64,000 nt of DNA, from contig NZ_JAMXMX010000006.1 of the NCBI RefSeq assembly GCF_024055725.1, positions 1-64,000 on the forward strand, in the 5' to 3' direction. The DNA is from Actinoallomurus spadix. GTDB lineage: Bacteria > Actinomycetota > Actinomycetes > Streptosporangiales > Streptosporangiaceae. How positions within the stretch are numbered: the stretch's first letter is position 1; every line of letters starts with the position of its first letter. The notes beneath the pieces were generated by a model, which had not been told where the DNA came from, searched no databases, and saw only the letters and a program-made list of their open reading frames with translations. Below are positions 25,769 to 35,538 of this stretch, one piece after another. Position numbers and translations under genes: made by a program.

Positions 25769-26835
25769 CGGGGCTCTCCGCTCATCGGCCGGACCCGCCG
25801 GAGGTCGGTGATGAAGCGACGGCAGAAGCCGTCGAGGGCCCCGCCCCGGCCGGGGCGGTGACCGCGCTCGATCGCGGTGGCCAGGCGCCGGTCGGTGGCG
25901 ACCACTCCGGCCAGTGGGAGGCGCAGTGACTCCGCGATGACCGCGGGTTTGAGGCCGCCGGGAGCCGGACCGCGGACGACGACCCGCAGGTCGCGGGAGT
26001 AGGAGCGGACGAGATCGGCGACGCGGTCGGCCGCCACGGTGGCGCGCACCTCGGCGGGGACGACGAGCAACGTGGTGTCGGCGGCCGCCAGGACCTCCGC
26101 ACCGGCGTCGGTCGGCTGCCTGGGCAGGTCGGCCACGACGAGGTCATAGCCGCGGACGGCCGCGTCGAGCACCGACCGCATCGTCTCCGGCGAGACGGGC
26201 TCGGCCGCCCCGCGATGCCACGAGAGCACGGCGAGGCCGTCGCGCGCCGGCAGCGCGTCGTGGAGCGCGGTGGTGCTGAGCCGCCCGTGCCGGTCCGCGA
26301 AGTCGGACCACCTGGCCCCGGGCGTCCCCTCCGCGCCCAGGACCAGGTCGATCCCCCCACCGAGCGGGTCGCCGTCGAGCAGGAGGGTGCGCAGCCGGTG
26401 CCGGGCGGCGACACCGGCCAGCGCCGCGGCCAGGACGCTCGCGCCGGCGCCGCCGCGCCCGCCCATGACGGCGATCACGGCGGCGCGTCGGCCGGTCGGC
26501 TCGGCGGCCGCCGCCATCCGATCGACGAGCCAGGTCTCTCCCTCCGGCAGCGCGATCACCTGCTGCGCCCCGACCTCGACGGCGAGGCGGTAGACCTCGT
26601 CACCGTCGGGGTCCGCCATGGCGAGGATGACGCCCGGCCGTCGCTCGGGGGACGACCGGGCGAGCTCAGCGGCTAAGTCGGCGCCGACCACGATCAGCGC
26701 GGCATCGCGCCAGGCCGCCCGCGCGCTCGTCGGGTCGGTGGCGAGCCGGGTCCCGACGTCGGCGGCCGCGGCCAGGCGCAGCAGGTCGTCGATGATCGAT
26801 GAGTCGGCAGAGACGATCAGCACGGTCGCGGACAT
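25765..26835 (-). CDS. TadZ/CpaE-like (Ssd-type) ATPase-fold protein
   Basis: 356 residues: receiver-like N-terminal domain (about 1-110), then a MinD/ParA fold. The P-loop reads GGRGGAGAS, so both lysines of the normal KGGxGKT are replaced, as in the degenerate TadZ/CpaE group; ATP hydrolysis is doubtful. In Tad systems this protein localises the apparatus; the mycobacterial relative (Rv3660c, Ssd) affects septation. ATG at 26835 has GAGGAG 5 nt upstream. First gene of the seven-gene Tad operon running leftward. Confidence 0.87.
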   Translation of the reverse strand: MSATVLIVSADSSIIDDLLRLAAAADVGTRLATDPTSARAAWRDAALIVVGADLAAELARSSPERRPGVILAMADPDGDEVYRLAVEVGAQQVIALPEGETWLVDRMAAAAEPTGRRAAVIAVMGGRGGAGASVLAAALAGVAARHRLRTLLLDGDPLGGGIDLVLGAEGTPGARWSDFADRHGRLSTTALHDALPARDGLAVLSWHRGAAEPVSPETMRSVLDAAVRGYDLVVADLPRQPTDAGAEVLAAADTTLLVVPAEVRATVAADRVADLVRSYSRDLRVVVRGPAPGGLKPAVIAESLRLPLAGVVATDRRLATAIERGHRPGRGGALDGFCRRFITDLRRVRPMSGEPR

Positions 26836-27975
26836 GGCATCTCCTCGCTTTCGCGAGGTCAACGATGCGCTCCGGCCGGCCCACACCGGAAGGAGTTTGC
26901 GCGAGGCTGTGGATAACTTCGGCTCGTCGGCGGAGCGCGGAGGTGAGCGGCCCCGGACACGAGACGACCCCCGCCGGGGGGGAGAGCGGGGGTCGCCGGA
27001 CGGTCCGGCTCCGGGGGGGTAGAGCCGGTCCCGTTTCCCGGAAGGGTCTCGAAGGCCAAGCCAAGGCCGGGCGTTCGTCAGCGCACCGTAAACCCGGCGC
27101 CCCCAGTGTATGCAGGTTCTACATAAACGTGCCCGATCACTCGGAGTTCTGTCGAGTGGCGACCATTTCGTGATCATTGGTCGACCACCCAGAACGGGAG
27201 TATTCGGGCGTCTGCCACTCGGGGGGTGCGACAAGAACGCCTGTCCTAAGTGACTGCAGCGTAGCGGAAGCAGGCGAGATCGTTCTGCTCTCGGCCATGG
27301 TTGATTGAATCCAAGGTAGATCACGCTATGTGATCACATCGGCCGAAGCCCGGCGATCGTGATCGGCCCGGGCACGCGCCCCGAGAGTCGATCGACCACT
27401 CGCCCGCACACCGCGCGGCCGGAACGAGATCCTTCATCGGACACCCGTTTACCTCGCCAGAGGGCTTGCCATCTGGGCTGATTCGGCGTAGACAGAATGC
27501 ACGGACCAAGTGTCCGAGCACGGCAGCCGGGCACCCACGCGCGACCAGCCGCGGGAGGCGCGTCGAGACGGGCTTGACCCGATCCGACGATTATGAGGTG
27601 CACGCTTGGTAACCCGGTGTGACGTGCCGGCGGCGGCGTTCCTCCGGGAACGCCGTTCGCTTTGTCGCACGCAGCTACCCGTTATGGACCGGCCGATACC
27701 CGGATCTCATGCAATGATCTTCTGGCATTCGGCGGTGCGTGGGACCGGCGTCCGCGCCTCTGCGTAACGGATGCCCCACGTCGACGAATCGCCACGAGGA
27801 GGACAAAGCGCGCACCAACGGCGATTCTGCGGCATGGCGGGCGCCATTCTCGCGGATCGACCAGTGAACGCCCGCCCTATGAGCCACGCCTCGGGTGCCA
27901 CGCCTCGCTGCCCACCACGGCTGTGGCACGGCTCCGGTACGCCCAAGAACGGCCGGACCGCGTGGCCTCGGCCGC
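26836..27975. other. 1.1-kb gene-free region upstream of the Tad operon
   Basis: No supported coding sequence. It holds two stem-loops close to tadZ (26965-26995, 10-bp stem CGACCCCCGC; about 27005-27027, CCGGCTC/GAGCCGG), the palindrome GATCAC-GCTAT-GTGATC at 27319-27335, and a GGCGTTCC/GGAACGCC stem with TCCG loop at 27635-27654. G+C is somewhat lower than in the flanking genes. The operon promoter must be here, but no unambiguous -10/-35 pair was found, and no known riboswitch consensus was recognised. Confidence 0.5.
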
Positions 27976-28073
27976 CGCTGGTACGCCTTCGTCGGCGCTG
28001 GTACGGCTCAGCCGCACTGGAACGCTTCAGGCGTGCTGGAACGGCTCAGCCGCGCTGGAACGCCTCGCAGACG
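27976..28073 (-). repeat. Five-unit 19-20-nt degenerate tandem array
   Basis: The tetramer CTGG recurs at 27978, 27998, 28017, 28036 and 28055, each within a unit of the type CGCTGGAACGGCTCAGCCG. The last units overlap the 3' end of the Fic-like gene: its stop TGA (28046-28048) lies in unit 4 and its final residues EAFQRG in unit 5. Not a CRISPR, because there are no spacers. Confidence 0.8.
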
Positions 28074-28831
28074 GCGAGCGCCTCGCGCGCGCCGAGTTCG
28101 ACGGCCTCGGCGCAGTGGCGTACCCACCGCCCCACGCCCTCGGGCGTGCCGGTCGCGTACCCGCGCAGCGCGTCGCCGTACTCCGCACGCAGTTCGAGAT
28201 GGCCGACCTCGGGGGCGGTCAGCGACTTCGGGTCGAGGCCACGGTCGACGAGGGTCAGCCGTGCCGCCGCGCGGGCCACGATGCCGTCGCCCCACCCGAA
28301 CGGCCGCAGGGTGAGCAGCTCCCCCTGCACGATGGCCGCCACGATCATCGCCGGTGCCTTCGTCGGCGCGGTCAGCAGGTCGCTGAGCACGTCGAGCCGC
28401 GTGGCGACGTCCGCGGGAGACGGAGGGGCGCCGAGGGCGAGCGGGTCGGTCGCCTCGCCGCCCGGGCGGGGCCGGCCGAGCGCGTCGGGGTCGACGGCGT
28501 CCGCCGCCGCCAGCACGTGCAGCCGGGCGAGCGCCTGGCGGGGCGCCTTGTGCCAAGTGTCCGCCAGCGCGCCGAGTTCGGCGGACACGCGCAGCGTCCC
28601 CTGCACGACCGGGTCGTTCGTCAGGCCGCCGCGAACCTCCTCCAGAGGGACGGCGACACCCTCCAGGGCCGCCGAGGCGCGGGCGCCCCGCAGCGCGGAC
28701 TCCGCGGAGACCTCGGCGCTGCGCCGCCGCAGGATCCGGTGACCGAGCAGCCGGTCGACGGCCTCCCGGGCCCGTGCGACGGCCTCGGGAACTTCAGGCA
28801 GGCCTGCGACGTTGGCAAATGGGTCGCTCAT
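28046..28831 (-). CDS. Fic-like protein with degenerate catalytic motif
   Basis: 261 residues. Residues 53-58 SAALEG fit the Fic inhibitory-helix pattern (S/T)xxxE(G/N). The catalytic region reads [12 protein letters not shown] at 176-187, where active Fic enzymes have HPFxxGNGRxxR: the catalytic His is Arg, the Asn is Asp and the first Arg is Ile, while the last Arg remains. AMP-transfer activity is therefore unlikely; a binding or regulatory role fits better. Same position as an uncharacterised gene between the Tad locus and acs in mycobacteria (Rv3662c, from memory). Start ATG 28831 has no clear ribosome site. Confidence 0.7.
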   Translation of the reverse strand: MSDPFANVAGLPEVPEAVARAREAVDRLLGHRILRRRSAEVSAESALRGARASAALEGVAVPLEEVRGGLTNDPVVQGTLRVSAELGALADTWHKAPRQALARLHVLAAADAVDPDALGRPRPGGEATDPLALGAPPSPADVATRLDVLSDLLTAPTKAPAMIVAAIVQGELLTLRPFGWGDGIVARAAARLTLVDRGLDPKSLTAPEVGHLELRAEYGDALRGYATGTPEGVGRWVRHCAEAVELGAREALAVCEAFQRG

Positions 28832-29072
28832 CGAAAGCGCGACGTCCGGTGAACGTCCCGGCGGCGGGCCGGTTCGGGAACGCCGCTCCCTCCTTGGAAG
28901 TCGTGGCCGAACACGGCATGACGCGGGCGGATGCGGGCGCGGATCTTCGTCCCGGGACGGAGACGGCGCCATCGCACGACCCTACGCGGCATGCACCCCT
29001 TGTAACGACACGTGCGAAGCTGCTGAAGTTGGCTTGGACCGTCCTGACCTCCCGACCCCGAAGGAGTGCGCC

Positions 29073-31043
29073 GTGACGCAGGAAACCCCACACGAGACCC
29101 TCTCCAACCTCCTCCAGGAGAGTCGGCGGTTCGCTCCCCCGGAAGACCTCGCCGCGGCGGCCAACGTCACCTCGGCGGCGTATGACGAGGCGGCGGCCGA
29201 CCGGCTGGCGTTCTGGGAGCAACAGGCCCGGCGCCTGCATTGGAACACCGGGTGGGACACCGTCCTGGACTGGTCGAACCCGCCGTTCGCCAAGTGGTTC
29301 GTCGGCGGCAGGCTGAACGCCGCGTACAACTGCGTCGACCGGCACGTCGAGGCGGGCATCGGCGACCGGGTGGCGTACCACTGGGAGGGCGAGCCGGGTG
29401 ACACCCGCACGATCACGTACGCCGACCTGAAGCGTGAGGTCTCCAAGGCCGCGAACGCCCTCCTCGAGCTCGGCGTCCAGAAGGGCGACCGCGTCGCGAT
29501 CTACATGCCGATGATCCCCGAGACGGTGTTCGCGATGCTGGCCTGCGCCCGCATCGGCGCTCCGCACACGGTGGTCTTCGGCGGGTTCTCCGCCGACGCG
29601 CTGCGCGGGCGCATCGAGGACTGTGACGCGCACGTCGTCATCACCGCGGACGGCGGCTACCGCCGGGGCGCGCCGAGCGCGCTCAAGCCGAACGTCGACG
29701 AGGCCATCGAGGGCATCGACCACGTGCGCAACGTCCTCGTCGTGCGCCGTACCGGCCAGAACGTCGCCTGGACCGAGGGCCGCGACGTCTGGTGGCACGA
29801 CCTCGTCGACCGGCAGAGCGAGGAGCACGAGGCGGAGCCGCACGACGCGGAGCACCCGCTGTACGTCATGTACACCTCGGGCACGACGGCCAAGCCGAAG
29901 GGCATCCTGCACACGACCGGCGGCTACCTGACGCAGGTGTCCTGGACGCACCACGCGGTGTTCGACCTGAAGCCGGAGACCGACGTCTACTGGACCGCGG
30001 CCGACATCGGCTGGGTGACCGGCCACTCGTACATCGTGTACGGGCCGCTGTCCAACGGCGCGACCAGCGTCATGTACGAGGGCACGCCCGACACCCCGCA
30101 CAAGGGCCGCTGGTGGGAGCTGGTCGCCAAGTACAAGGTCTCGATCCTGTACTGCGCGCCGACCGCGATCCGCACGTTCATGAAGTGGGGCGAGGACATC
30201 CCCGCTCAGCACGACCTGTCGTCGCTGCGGCTGCTCGGCTCGGTGGGCGAGCCGATCAACCCGGAGGCGTACGTCTGGTACCGCAAGAACATCGGCGCCG
30301 ACCGTACGCCGGTGGTCGACACGTGGTGGCAGACCGAGACCGGCGCGATCATGGTCAGTCCGCTGCCGGGTGTCACGCACGGCAAGCCCGGCGCGGCGAT
30401 GCGGCCGCTGCCCGGCATCGAGGCCGACGTGGTCGACGACCAGGGCACGCCGGTGCCGAACGGCGGCGGTGGCTTCCTCGTCGTCAAGGAGCCGTGGCCG
30501 TCGATGCTGCGCACGATCTGGGGCGACGACGAGCGGTTCCTCAAGACGTACTGGTCGCGCTTTGACGGGCTGTACTTCGCGGGCGACGGCGCGAAGAAGG
30601 ACGACGACGGCGACATCTGGCTGCTCGGCCGGGTCGACGACGTCATGCTCGTATCCGGCCACAACATCTCGACGACGGAGGTCGAGTCGGCGCTCGTGTC
30701 GAACCCGAAGGTCGCCGAGGCGGCCGTGGTCGGCTCGACCGACCCGGTCACCGGGCAGGCGATCGTCGCGTTCGTCATCCTGCGCGGGGAGGTCGCCGAC
30801 GACGGCGAGAAGCTCGTCGCCGAGCTGCGCGACCACGTCGCCAAGCACCTCGGCCCGATCGCCAAGCCCCGGCAGATCATGATCGTGCCGGAGCTGCCGA
30901 AGACCCGGTCCGGGAAGATCATGCGGCGGCTGCTCCGCGACGTGGCGGAGAACCGCTCGCTCGGTGACGTCACCACGCTGACGGACAGCACGGTGATGGA
31001 CCTCATCAAGGACAAGATGCCCGCCGCCTCCGGCGACGAGTGA
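29073..31043 (+). CDS. acsA: Acetyl-CoA synthetase
   Basis: 656 residues, AMP-forming acyl-CoA synthetase. P-loop-like [18 protein letters not shown], and the C-terminal [11 protein letters not shown] whose Lys is the site of regulatory acetylation in this family. Converts acetate, ATP and CoA to acetyl-CoA. GTG with AAGGAG 6 nt upstream. Gene order acs-holin-hydrolase matches M. tuberculosis Rv3667-Rv3670. The stop lies at the start of a TGACGAG triple repeat (about 31034-31058). Confidence 0.96.
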   Translation: MTQETPHETLSNLLQESRRFAPPEDLAAAANVTSAAYDEAAADRLAFWEQQARRLHWNTGWDTVLDWSNPPFAKWFVGGRLNAAYNCVDRHVEAGIGDRVAYHWEGEPGDTRTITYADLKREVSKAANALLELGVQKGDRVAIYMPMIPETVFAMLACARIGAPHTVVFGGFSADALRGRIEDCDAHVVITADGGYRRGAPSALKPNVDEAIEGIDHVRNVLVVRRTGQNVAWTEGRDVWWHDLVDRQSEEHEAEPHDAEHPLYVMYTSGTTAKPKGILHTTGGYLTQVSWTHHAVFDLKPETDVYWTAADIGWVTGHSYIVYGPLSNGATSVMYEGTPDTPHKGRWWELVAKYKVSILYCAPTAIRTFMKWGEDIPAQHDLSSLRLLGSVGEPINPEAYVWYRKNIGADRTPVVDTWWQTETGAIMVSPLPGVTHGKPGAAMRPLPGIEADVVDDQGTPVPNGGGGFLVVKEPWPSMLRTIWGDDERFLKTYWSRFDGLYFAGDGAKKDDDGDIWLLGRVDDVMLVSGHNISTTEVESALVSNPKVAEAAVVGSTDPVTGQAIVAFVILRGEVADDGEKLVAELRDHVAKHLGPIAKPRQIMIVPELPKTRSGKIMRRLLRDVAENRSLGDVTTLTDSTVMDLIKDKMPAASGDE

Positions 31044-31304
31044 CGAGTGACGAGTGACGACCGCGAACGGATGAGCGCGGCCCTCTGGGGCCGCGCTCGC
31101 CTCGTGTGGAGCCGATGGCGGGCCCGCGGCGATACCGGCCCGCCGCCGAAGGCGACGGAACCCGCCCCCGGTAACCTCGGACAGTCGCGTGCCGATAAGC
31201 CGTTCTTTCGCCGGGACTTCGCCGGTTCACTCCTCATCGGCGATTCGGCCTATTCGGATCCCGCGCGATCCGAAAGAGTGGCGACCTGCGCTGAGAGGAG
31301 AAAC

Positions 31305-31739
31305 ATGACCGAGGTACGGCCGAACGGCCAGTATGACGAGAAAACACTCGGCGAGCTGGTCGCCATCGCCACCGGCAGCGTCTCCCGTCTCGTCAAGTCG
31401 GAGCTCGAGCTGGCCAAGCTCGAGCTCAAGGGGGACGCGAAGAAGGCCGCCCTCGGGAGCACCCTGTTCGCCGTCGCCGGTGTGATCGGCGGAGTCGTCG
31501 TCATCCTGTTGTCGATCGCGTTCGCGTACGGTCTGGTGGCGCTCGGCATCTGGCGGTGGGCCGCGTTCCTCATCGTCGCCGGGGTCTACGTCCTGCTGGC
31601 GGCCGTGTTGATCCTCATCGGCCTGTGGCGGATGAAGAAGATGAGCGGTGCCAAGCGGTCCCGGCAGTCCGTCAAGGAGGACCTCGCCATGCTCCGCCGG
31701 GGCGGCGACTCCGAGGACAAGCCCGCACTCACCGAGTGA
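31305..31739 (+). CDS. Holin-X family (DUF1469-like) membrane protein
   Basis: 144 residues: soluble helical head rich in Leu/Lys (LGELVAIATGSVSRLVKSELELAKLELKG), two membrane helices (about 55-77 and 85-107), and a basic-acidic tail. Actinobacterial holin superfamily III by appearance; not part of a prophage here, and the name does not imply lysis. GAGAGGAG ribosome site. Its TGA overlaps the GTG of the hydrolase gene. Confidence 0.8.
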   Translation: MTEVRPNGQYDEKTLGELVAIATGSVSRLVKSELELAKLELKGDAKKAALGSTLFAVAGVIGGVVVILLSIAFAYGLVALGIWRWAAFLIVAGVYVLLAAVLILIGLWRMKKMSGAKRSRQSVKEDLAMLRRGGDSEDKPALTE

Positions 31740-32677
31740 ATCCCCCCGACGAGTCCATCGTCCAGATCGACGGCCCGTGGCGGCACCGGTCGGTGAGCGC
31801 GGGCGGTACGCGCTTCCACGTCGTCGAGCTCGGCGAGGGGCCGCTCGTCCTGCTCCTCCACGGGTTCCCGCAGTTCTGGTGGTCCTGGCATCACCAGCTG
31901 ACGTCACTAGCCGAGGCCGGATTCCGTGCCGCGGCCGTCGACCTGCGCGGGTACGGCGGCAGTGACAAGCCGCCGCGCGGATACGACCTGATCACGCTGG
32001 CCCGGGACGCCGCCGGGCTGATCCGCGCGCTCGGCGAGGCGAGCGCGACCGTCGTCGGCCACGACTGGGGCGGCCTGCTGGCCTGGACGATGGGCGTCTA
32101 CCAGCCGAGGGTCGTCCAGCGACTCGTCGTGGTCTCGGCACCGCACCCGCTGCGCATCCGCACCGCGATGGCGACGGACCTGCGCGGCCAGGCGTGGGCG
32201 GCCCGGCACACCTTCGGTTTCCAGCTCCCGGTGGGACCGGAACGCCTTCTCCTGCGGGACGACGCCGCCCAGGTGGGCCGGATGCTGCGCGCCTGGGCGG
32301 CCCCGGGCTGGCCCGACTCCGGCAGCGAGCGGCTGTACCGCTCGGCCTTCCAGATCCCCGGCGTCGCGCACTGCGCGCTGGAGTACCACCGCTGGGCGGT
32401 CCGGTCGGTGCTGCGCCCGGACGGCCTGCGGTACGCCCGTCGGATGCGCACGCCCATCCGTGTTCCGACGCTCCAGTTGCACGGCTCGCTGGATCCTTGC
32501 GTCCTGCCCCGCAGCGCGCAGGGAACGGGCCGGTACGTCGAGGCGCCGTACCGGTGGCGGCTGATCGAGGGCGTCGGCCACTTCCCGCAGGAGGAAGGCC
32601 CGGACGCCTTCGATGCCGAACTCTTCCCCTGGCTCGCCGAGCCCCGCCCTGCGTCCCAGGGCCACCGGTCCGGCTGA
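31736..32677 (+). CDS. Alpha/beta hydrolase, epoxide-hydrolase type (EphE-like)
   Basis: 313 residues: oxyanion segment HGFPQFWWSW, nucleophile elbow GHDWGG with Asp, and the catalytic His in GVGHFPQEE near the C-terminus. Asp nucleophile points to epoxide hydrolase or dehalogenase rather than esterase. GTG start overlaps the preceding stop. Matches the position of M. tuberculosis ephE (Rv3670). Substrate unknown. Confidence 0.88.
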   Translation: MNPPDESIVQIDGPWRHRSVSAGGTRFHVVELGEGPLVLLLHGFPQFWWSWHHQLTSLAEAGFRAAAVDLRGYGGSDKPPRGYDLITLARDAAGLIRALGEASATVVGHDWGGLLAWTMGVYQPRVVQRLVVVSAPHPLRIRTAMATDLRGQAWAARHTFGFQLPVGPERLLLRDDAAQVGRMLRAWAAPGWPDSGSERLYRSAFQIPGVAHCALEYHRWAVRSVLRPDGLRYARRMRTPIRVPTLQLHGSLDPCVLPRSAQGTGRYVEAPYRWRLIEGVGHFPQEEGPDAFDAELFPWLAEPRPASQGHRSG

Positions 32678-32815
32678 GCCCTCCTCTCGAACCCAACAGC
32701 CCGCATCCCAGGGCCACCGTTCCGTCGCGTAGGACCACGGCGCGGGCCGAGCCCAGCGAACCGGAACGCCCGAGGTTCCGGTGAAAGCCGCCGTTCCGGG
32801 GCGGACAATGAGGGC

Positions 32816-33331
32816 ATGCGCGATCGGGATGAGGCGGGACGGGCGCGTAACGCGCGGCCACGTGACGCATACGGCCGGCCGCTGCCGCACGGCGCGACCG
32901 GGGAGGAGCGCGTCCCGGACGACTACGCAGCCGAGCCGGCCGAGGCCCTGGCCGAGGCGCAGCGGCTCCTCGACGCGGACCGGCCCTTCCACGCCCATGA
33001 GGTGCTCGAGGCGGCCTGGAAGGCCGCTCCCGAGGCCGAGCGCGCCCTGTGGCAGGGGCTCGCGCAGATGGCGGTCGGCTTCACGCACGTACGGCGCGGG
33101 AACGCGCGCGGGGCCTGCACGCTGCTACGCCGCGCCGCCGACCGCATCGCCCCCTATGCGAACGCCGCCGCCCCGCACACGGACGCCGCGGCGCCGCACG
33201 GCATCGCGGTGGCCGACCTGGCGGCGTCGGCCCGCGGGCTGGCCGACCGCATCCAGCGCGCCGGCCTGGAGACGGTCGCGGACGCGGACCTGGCCCCTCG
33301 CCTCTGCACCCGGCCGACCAGGTCGATGTAA
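32816..33331 (+). CDS. DUF309 protein
   Basis: 171 residues. The DUF309 core AQRLLDADRPFHAHEVLEAAWK with the conserved HAHEVLE, then GLAQMAVGFTHVRRGN; all-helical. Near 133-148 an insert carries an A-P-H/A-A repeat. Function unknown. A GACAAT box lies 6 nt before the ATG, so this may be another leaderless message. Confidence 0.8.
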   Translation: MRDRDEAGRARNARPRDAYGRPLPHGATGEERVPDDYAAEPAEALAEAQRLLDADRPFHAHEVLEAAWKAAPEAERALWQGLAQMAVGFTHVRRGNARGACTLLRRAADRIAPYANAAAPHTDAAAPHGIAVADLAASARGLADRIQRAGLETVADADLAPRLCTRPTRSM

Positions 33332-34177
33332 AAGGGCGGCTTGGTGACGAACGGTGAGTCGGCCACGCTCGGATACGCGCACAGCGCGCAAGCAGTTGGC
33401 GCGGAGAGGCTGGGCCCTCAGTTCATGTTATTACCGCTCCGTGGTCGTGTCGCCTGTGCTCGAACTGATCCGACAACGTCTTACATAGAGCTCTGAGGGC
33501 GCAACGCGGCCTGTGGAATAGGAAAAATCGGAGACAGGGTAGCTCCTGGCACGCCCATCTGCCTTATCCCAAGTCGCCGGTCCGCCGTTTTCGCGTGATC
33601 ATCTCATGATGTCTACGCCATGAAGCCCTTGGCCGTCAAGAGCTGAGGGCTTAAGCAATGGCTACCGCGTCGGCGTGACCGTCAAACTCGCATCGTAGCC
33701 TGCAGGGCGGGGCCGGATCGAGCGTGAAGCGCCGCTCGAAGGCATGGATCCGTGCTCCAGACCTACCGCCGGCGGGTATCGGTATGCCATACTCCGTCAC
33801 TAGTTGGGACATGCGCCCGCCGCCAGGATTGCAGCTTGATTTCGGCGCGCGTCACACCATATATTTCGGGAGGTGCCGTGGGATCGCGTTTACCGCACCT
33901 CGGACCTTTAATTTCCTGCGCCTGGCATAGGGGCCACCACATGGGGTCTTACGACATACCGTGACAAGGTGGAATGCCAATTGCGCGACTTGGTCGCCAG
34001 TGGCGGACTCCCCTCAGCACCACTGACGTGTATGTAATCGACGGGCGAGCCGTAGAAATCATCTAAGCCCTGCGCGGTGTTGTCCGTCGTACGGAGATCG
34101 CCCCGTGCAATCAAAGTAACTGGGATTATGGAACGTTCCATCGTGCCGGCCATCGAATACCCCGAGCGGAGCTTCAA
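33332..34177. other. Lower-G+C gene-free stretch at the start of an insertion
   Basis: 850 bp clearly less G+C-rich than the neighbouring genes, with many stops in all frames. Short open frames exist but none has codon use or a ribosome site like a gene. This is the left part of foreign-looking DNA inserted between the EphE/DUF309 genes and marP, which are close neighbours in M. tuberculosis. No terminal repeat was detected. Confidence 0.6.
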
Positions 34178-35413
34178 ATGACGACTACTGTTCAAGAACG
34201 CGTATTGGCCGCAACCCTTGAATCCCCGATGAAACTGATCACCAGGGATTTCATGCATGATCCATATCCCATCCTCCGGCTCATCCAAGAAATCTCCCCG
34301 GCGGTGCCCGTAGTCGTCAACGGCTTCCGCATGTGGGTGGTGACCCGTTACGACGATGTCATCCGAATTCTCGACGAACCCGGCCTTGGCAAGGACCTTG
34401 TCGGGCGAGCAAGACAGGTGCTACAGCAGTCCGTGGTCCGGCCCGAACGGAGGCCACGCTTCCCCCCACAGTCGCGGCGAGGTGTACTGGACCGGGACGG
34501 TGAGGACCACCGCCGGTTGCGCACAGTCCTTGGGCCCATGTTCAGTCCAAGGCGACTCGCCGAGTACGGTCGGCTGTTCGAGCGCACCGCCGGGGAGCTG
34601 GTGACCCGCTTCCAGGAGAACGAGACGATCGACGCCGTGGGGCAGTTCGCCAGGCGGCTCTCAGCCACCTTCGCGGGAGAATTGCTGGGGATTCCGGAAG
34701 AGGAGCGGGATGGCTTCCCGATATGGGAGACCGAAATGCTCACCGCCCCGACGATCGAGCGGATCGAGGCTGCGGCGCAACACCTCTACGACTTTTCGCT
34801 GAAGATGATTGATGTCAAACGTGCCAACCCAGGTGACGACCTCTTCACCTGGCTGCTGAGAATGCACGATATTGATGGCTCTATCGATGGCGATGAACTG
34901 GCTTCGACGATCATCATGCTGATAGTGGCCGCCTCGGAGCCGGCCGCGGCGATCGGCAACGCACTCCTCCTGCTGCTCAGCCATCCTGATCAGCTGGCGA
35001 AGGCCCGGGCCTGTGACTACGCAGGCTGCGTAGACGAGGTCATGCGCTTCGAGTCGCCGTTCCGAATGCTCCCTCCCCGTTTTCTTGACCAGCCTCTTCG
35101 GTTCGGTGATCTGACCATTCCTTCAGGGGAATTGCTACTGCTGTCGCTGGCAGCCGCGAATCGAGACCCTAAGCGATTCCCCGACCCCGATATCTTTGAC
35201 GTCACAAGGTCAACGAAAGGCCATTTGGGGTTCGGCTATGGACCGCACCGATGTATAGGTGCACAGCTCGGTCGTATGGCCACGGAGATCGGCATACGGT
35301 CACTGCTTAATCGTTTCCCTCACAGCGAATTGGCGATCCCTGCAGAGCAGGCCGATTGGCGACTCGGGACATACATGCGTCGACTGGAGAATCTTCCGGT
35401 AACCCTGGGCTGA
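34178..35413 (+). CDS. Cytochrome P450 with atypical I-helix
   Basis: 411 residues, class I bacterial P450. Heme-binding loop GFGYGPHRCIG with ligand C359; K-helix E287-V-M-R290. The I-helix reads AASEPA at 251-256 in place of the usual AGHETT/AGxDT: the acid E254 remains but the proton-relay Thr is Pro (P255). Such changes go with non-standard oxygen chemistry in some P450s. GGAG 7 nt before the ATG. Lower G+C than the backbone and no adjacent ferredoxin gene, so it was probably acquired laterally. Substrate unknown. Confidence 0.9.
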   Translation: MTTTVQERVLAATLESPMKLITRDFMHDPYPILRLIQEISPAVPVVVNGFRMWVVTRYDDVIRILDEPGLGKDLVGRARQVLQQSVVRPERRPRFPPQSRRGVLDRDGEDHRRLRTVLGPMFSPRRLAEYGRLFERTAGELVTRFQENETIDAVGQFARRLSATFAGELLGIPEEERDGFPIWETEMLTAPTIERIEAAAQHLYDFSLKMIDVKRANPGDDLFTWLLRMHDIDGSIDGDELASTIIMLIVAASEPAAAIGNALLLLLSHPDQLAKARACDYAGCVDEVMRFESPFRMLPPRFLDQPLRFGDLTIPSGELLLLSLAAANRDPKRFPDPDIFDVTRSTKGHLGFGYGPHRCIGAQLGRMATEIGIRSLLNRFPHSELAIPAEQADWRLGTYMRRLENLPVTLG

Positions 35414-35538
35414 CGGTCCACTCGCCCTCAGCCGGACGGCCGTTCCCCGGACTGGTCGGAGCGTCCGTCGGCCGCCGCGCGTAATGCCGTCCACGAGCGT
35501 GAGGAGAGATCCACCCCGGCACGTTAGACAGGGCCTGG

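Noticed and set aside
26836-27300. c-di-GMP or c-di-AMP riboswitch ahead of the Tad operon
   Set aside because: Conserved core sequences of these riboswitch classes were not recognised; only simple hairpins.
27976-28073. CRISPR array
   Set aside because: Units are contiguous and degenerate; there are no spacers and no cas genes.
27662-28852. Plus-strand frames through the 19-nt array
   Set aside because: Composition follows the repeat and the antisense of the Fic-like gene; no start signal.
28794-30848. Long minus-strand open frame opposite acs
   Set aside because: Shadow of acetyl-CoA synthetase, Arg/Val/Asp-rich without motifs.
33908-34288. 126-residue minus-strand frame overlapping the P450 start
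   Set aside because: No ribosome site or family; overlaps the well-supported P450 N-terminus and its own ribosome site.
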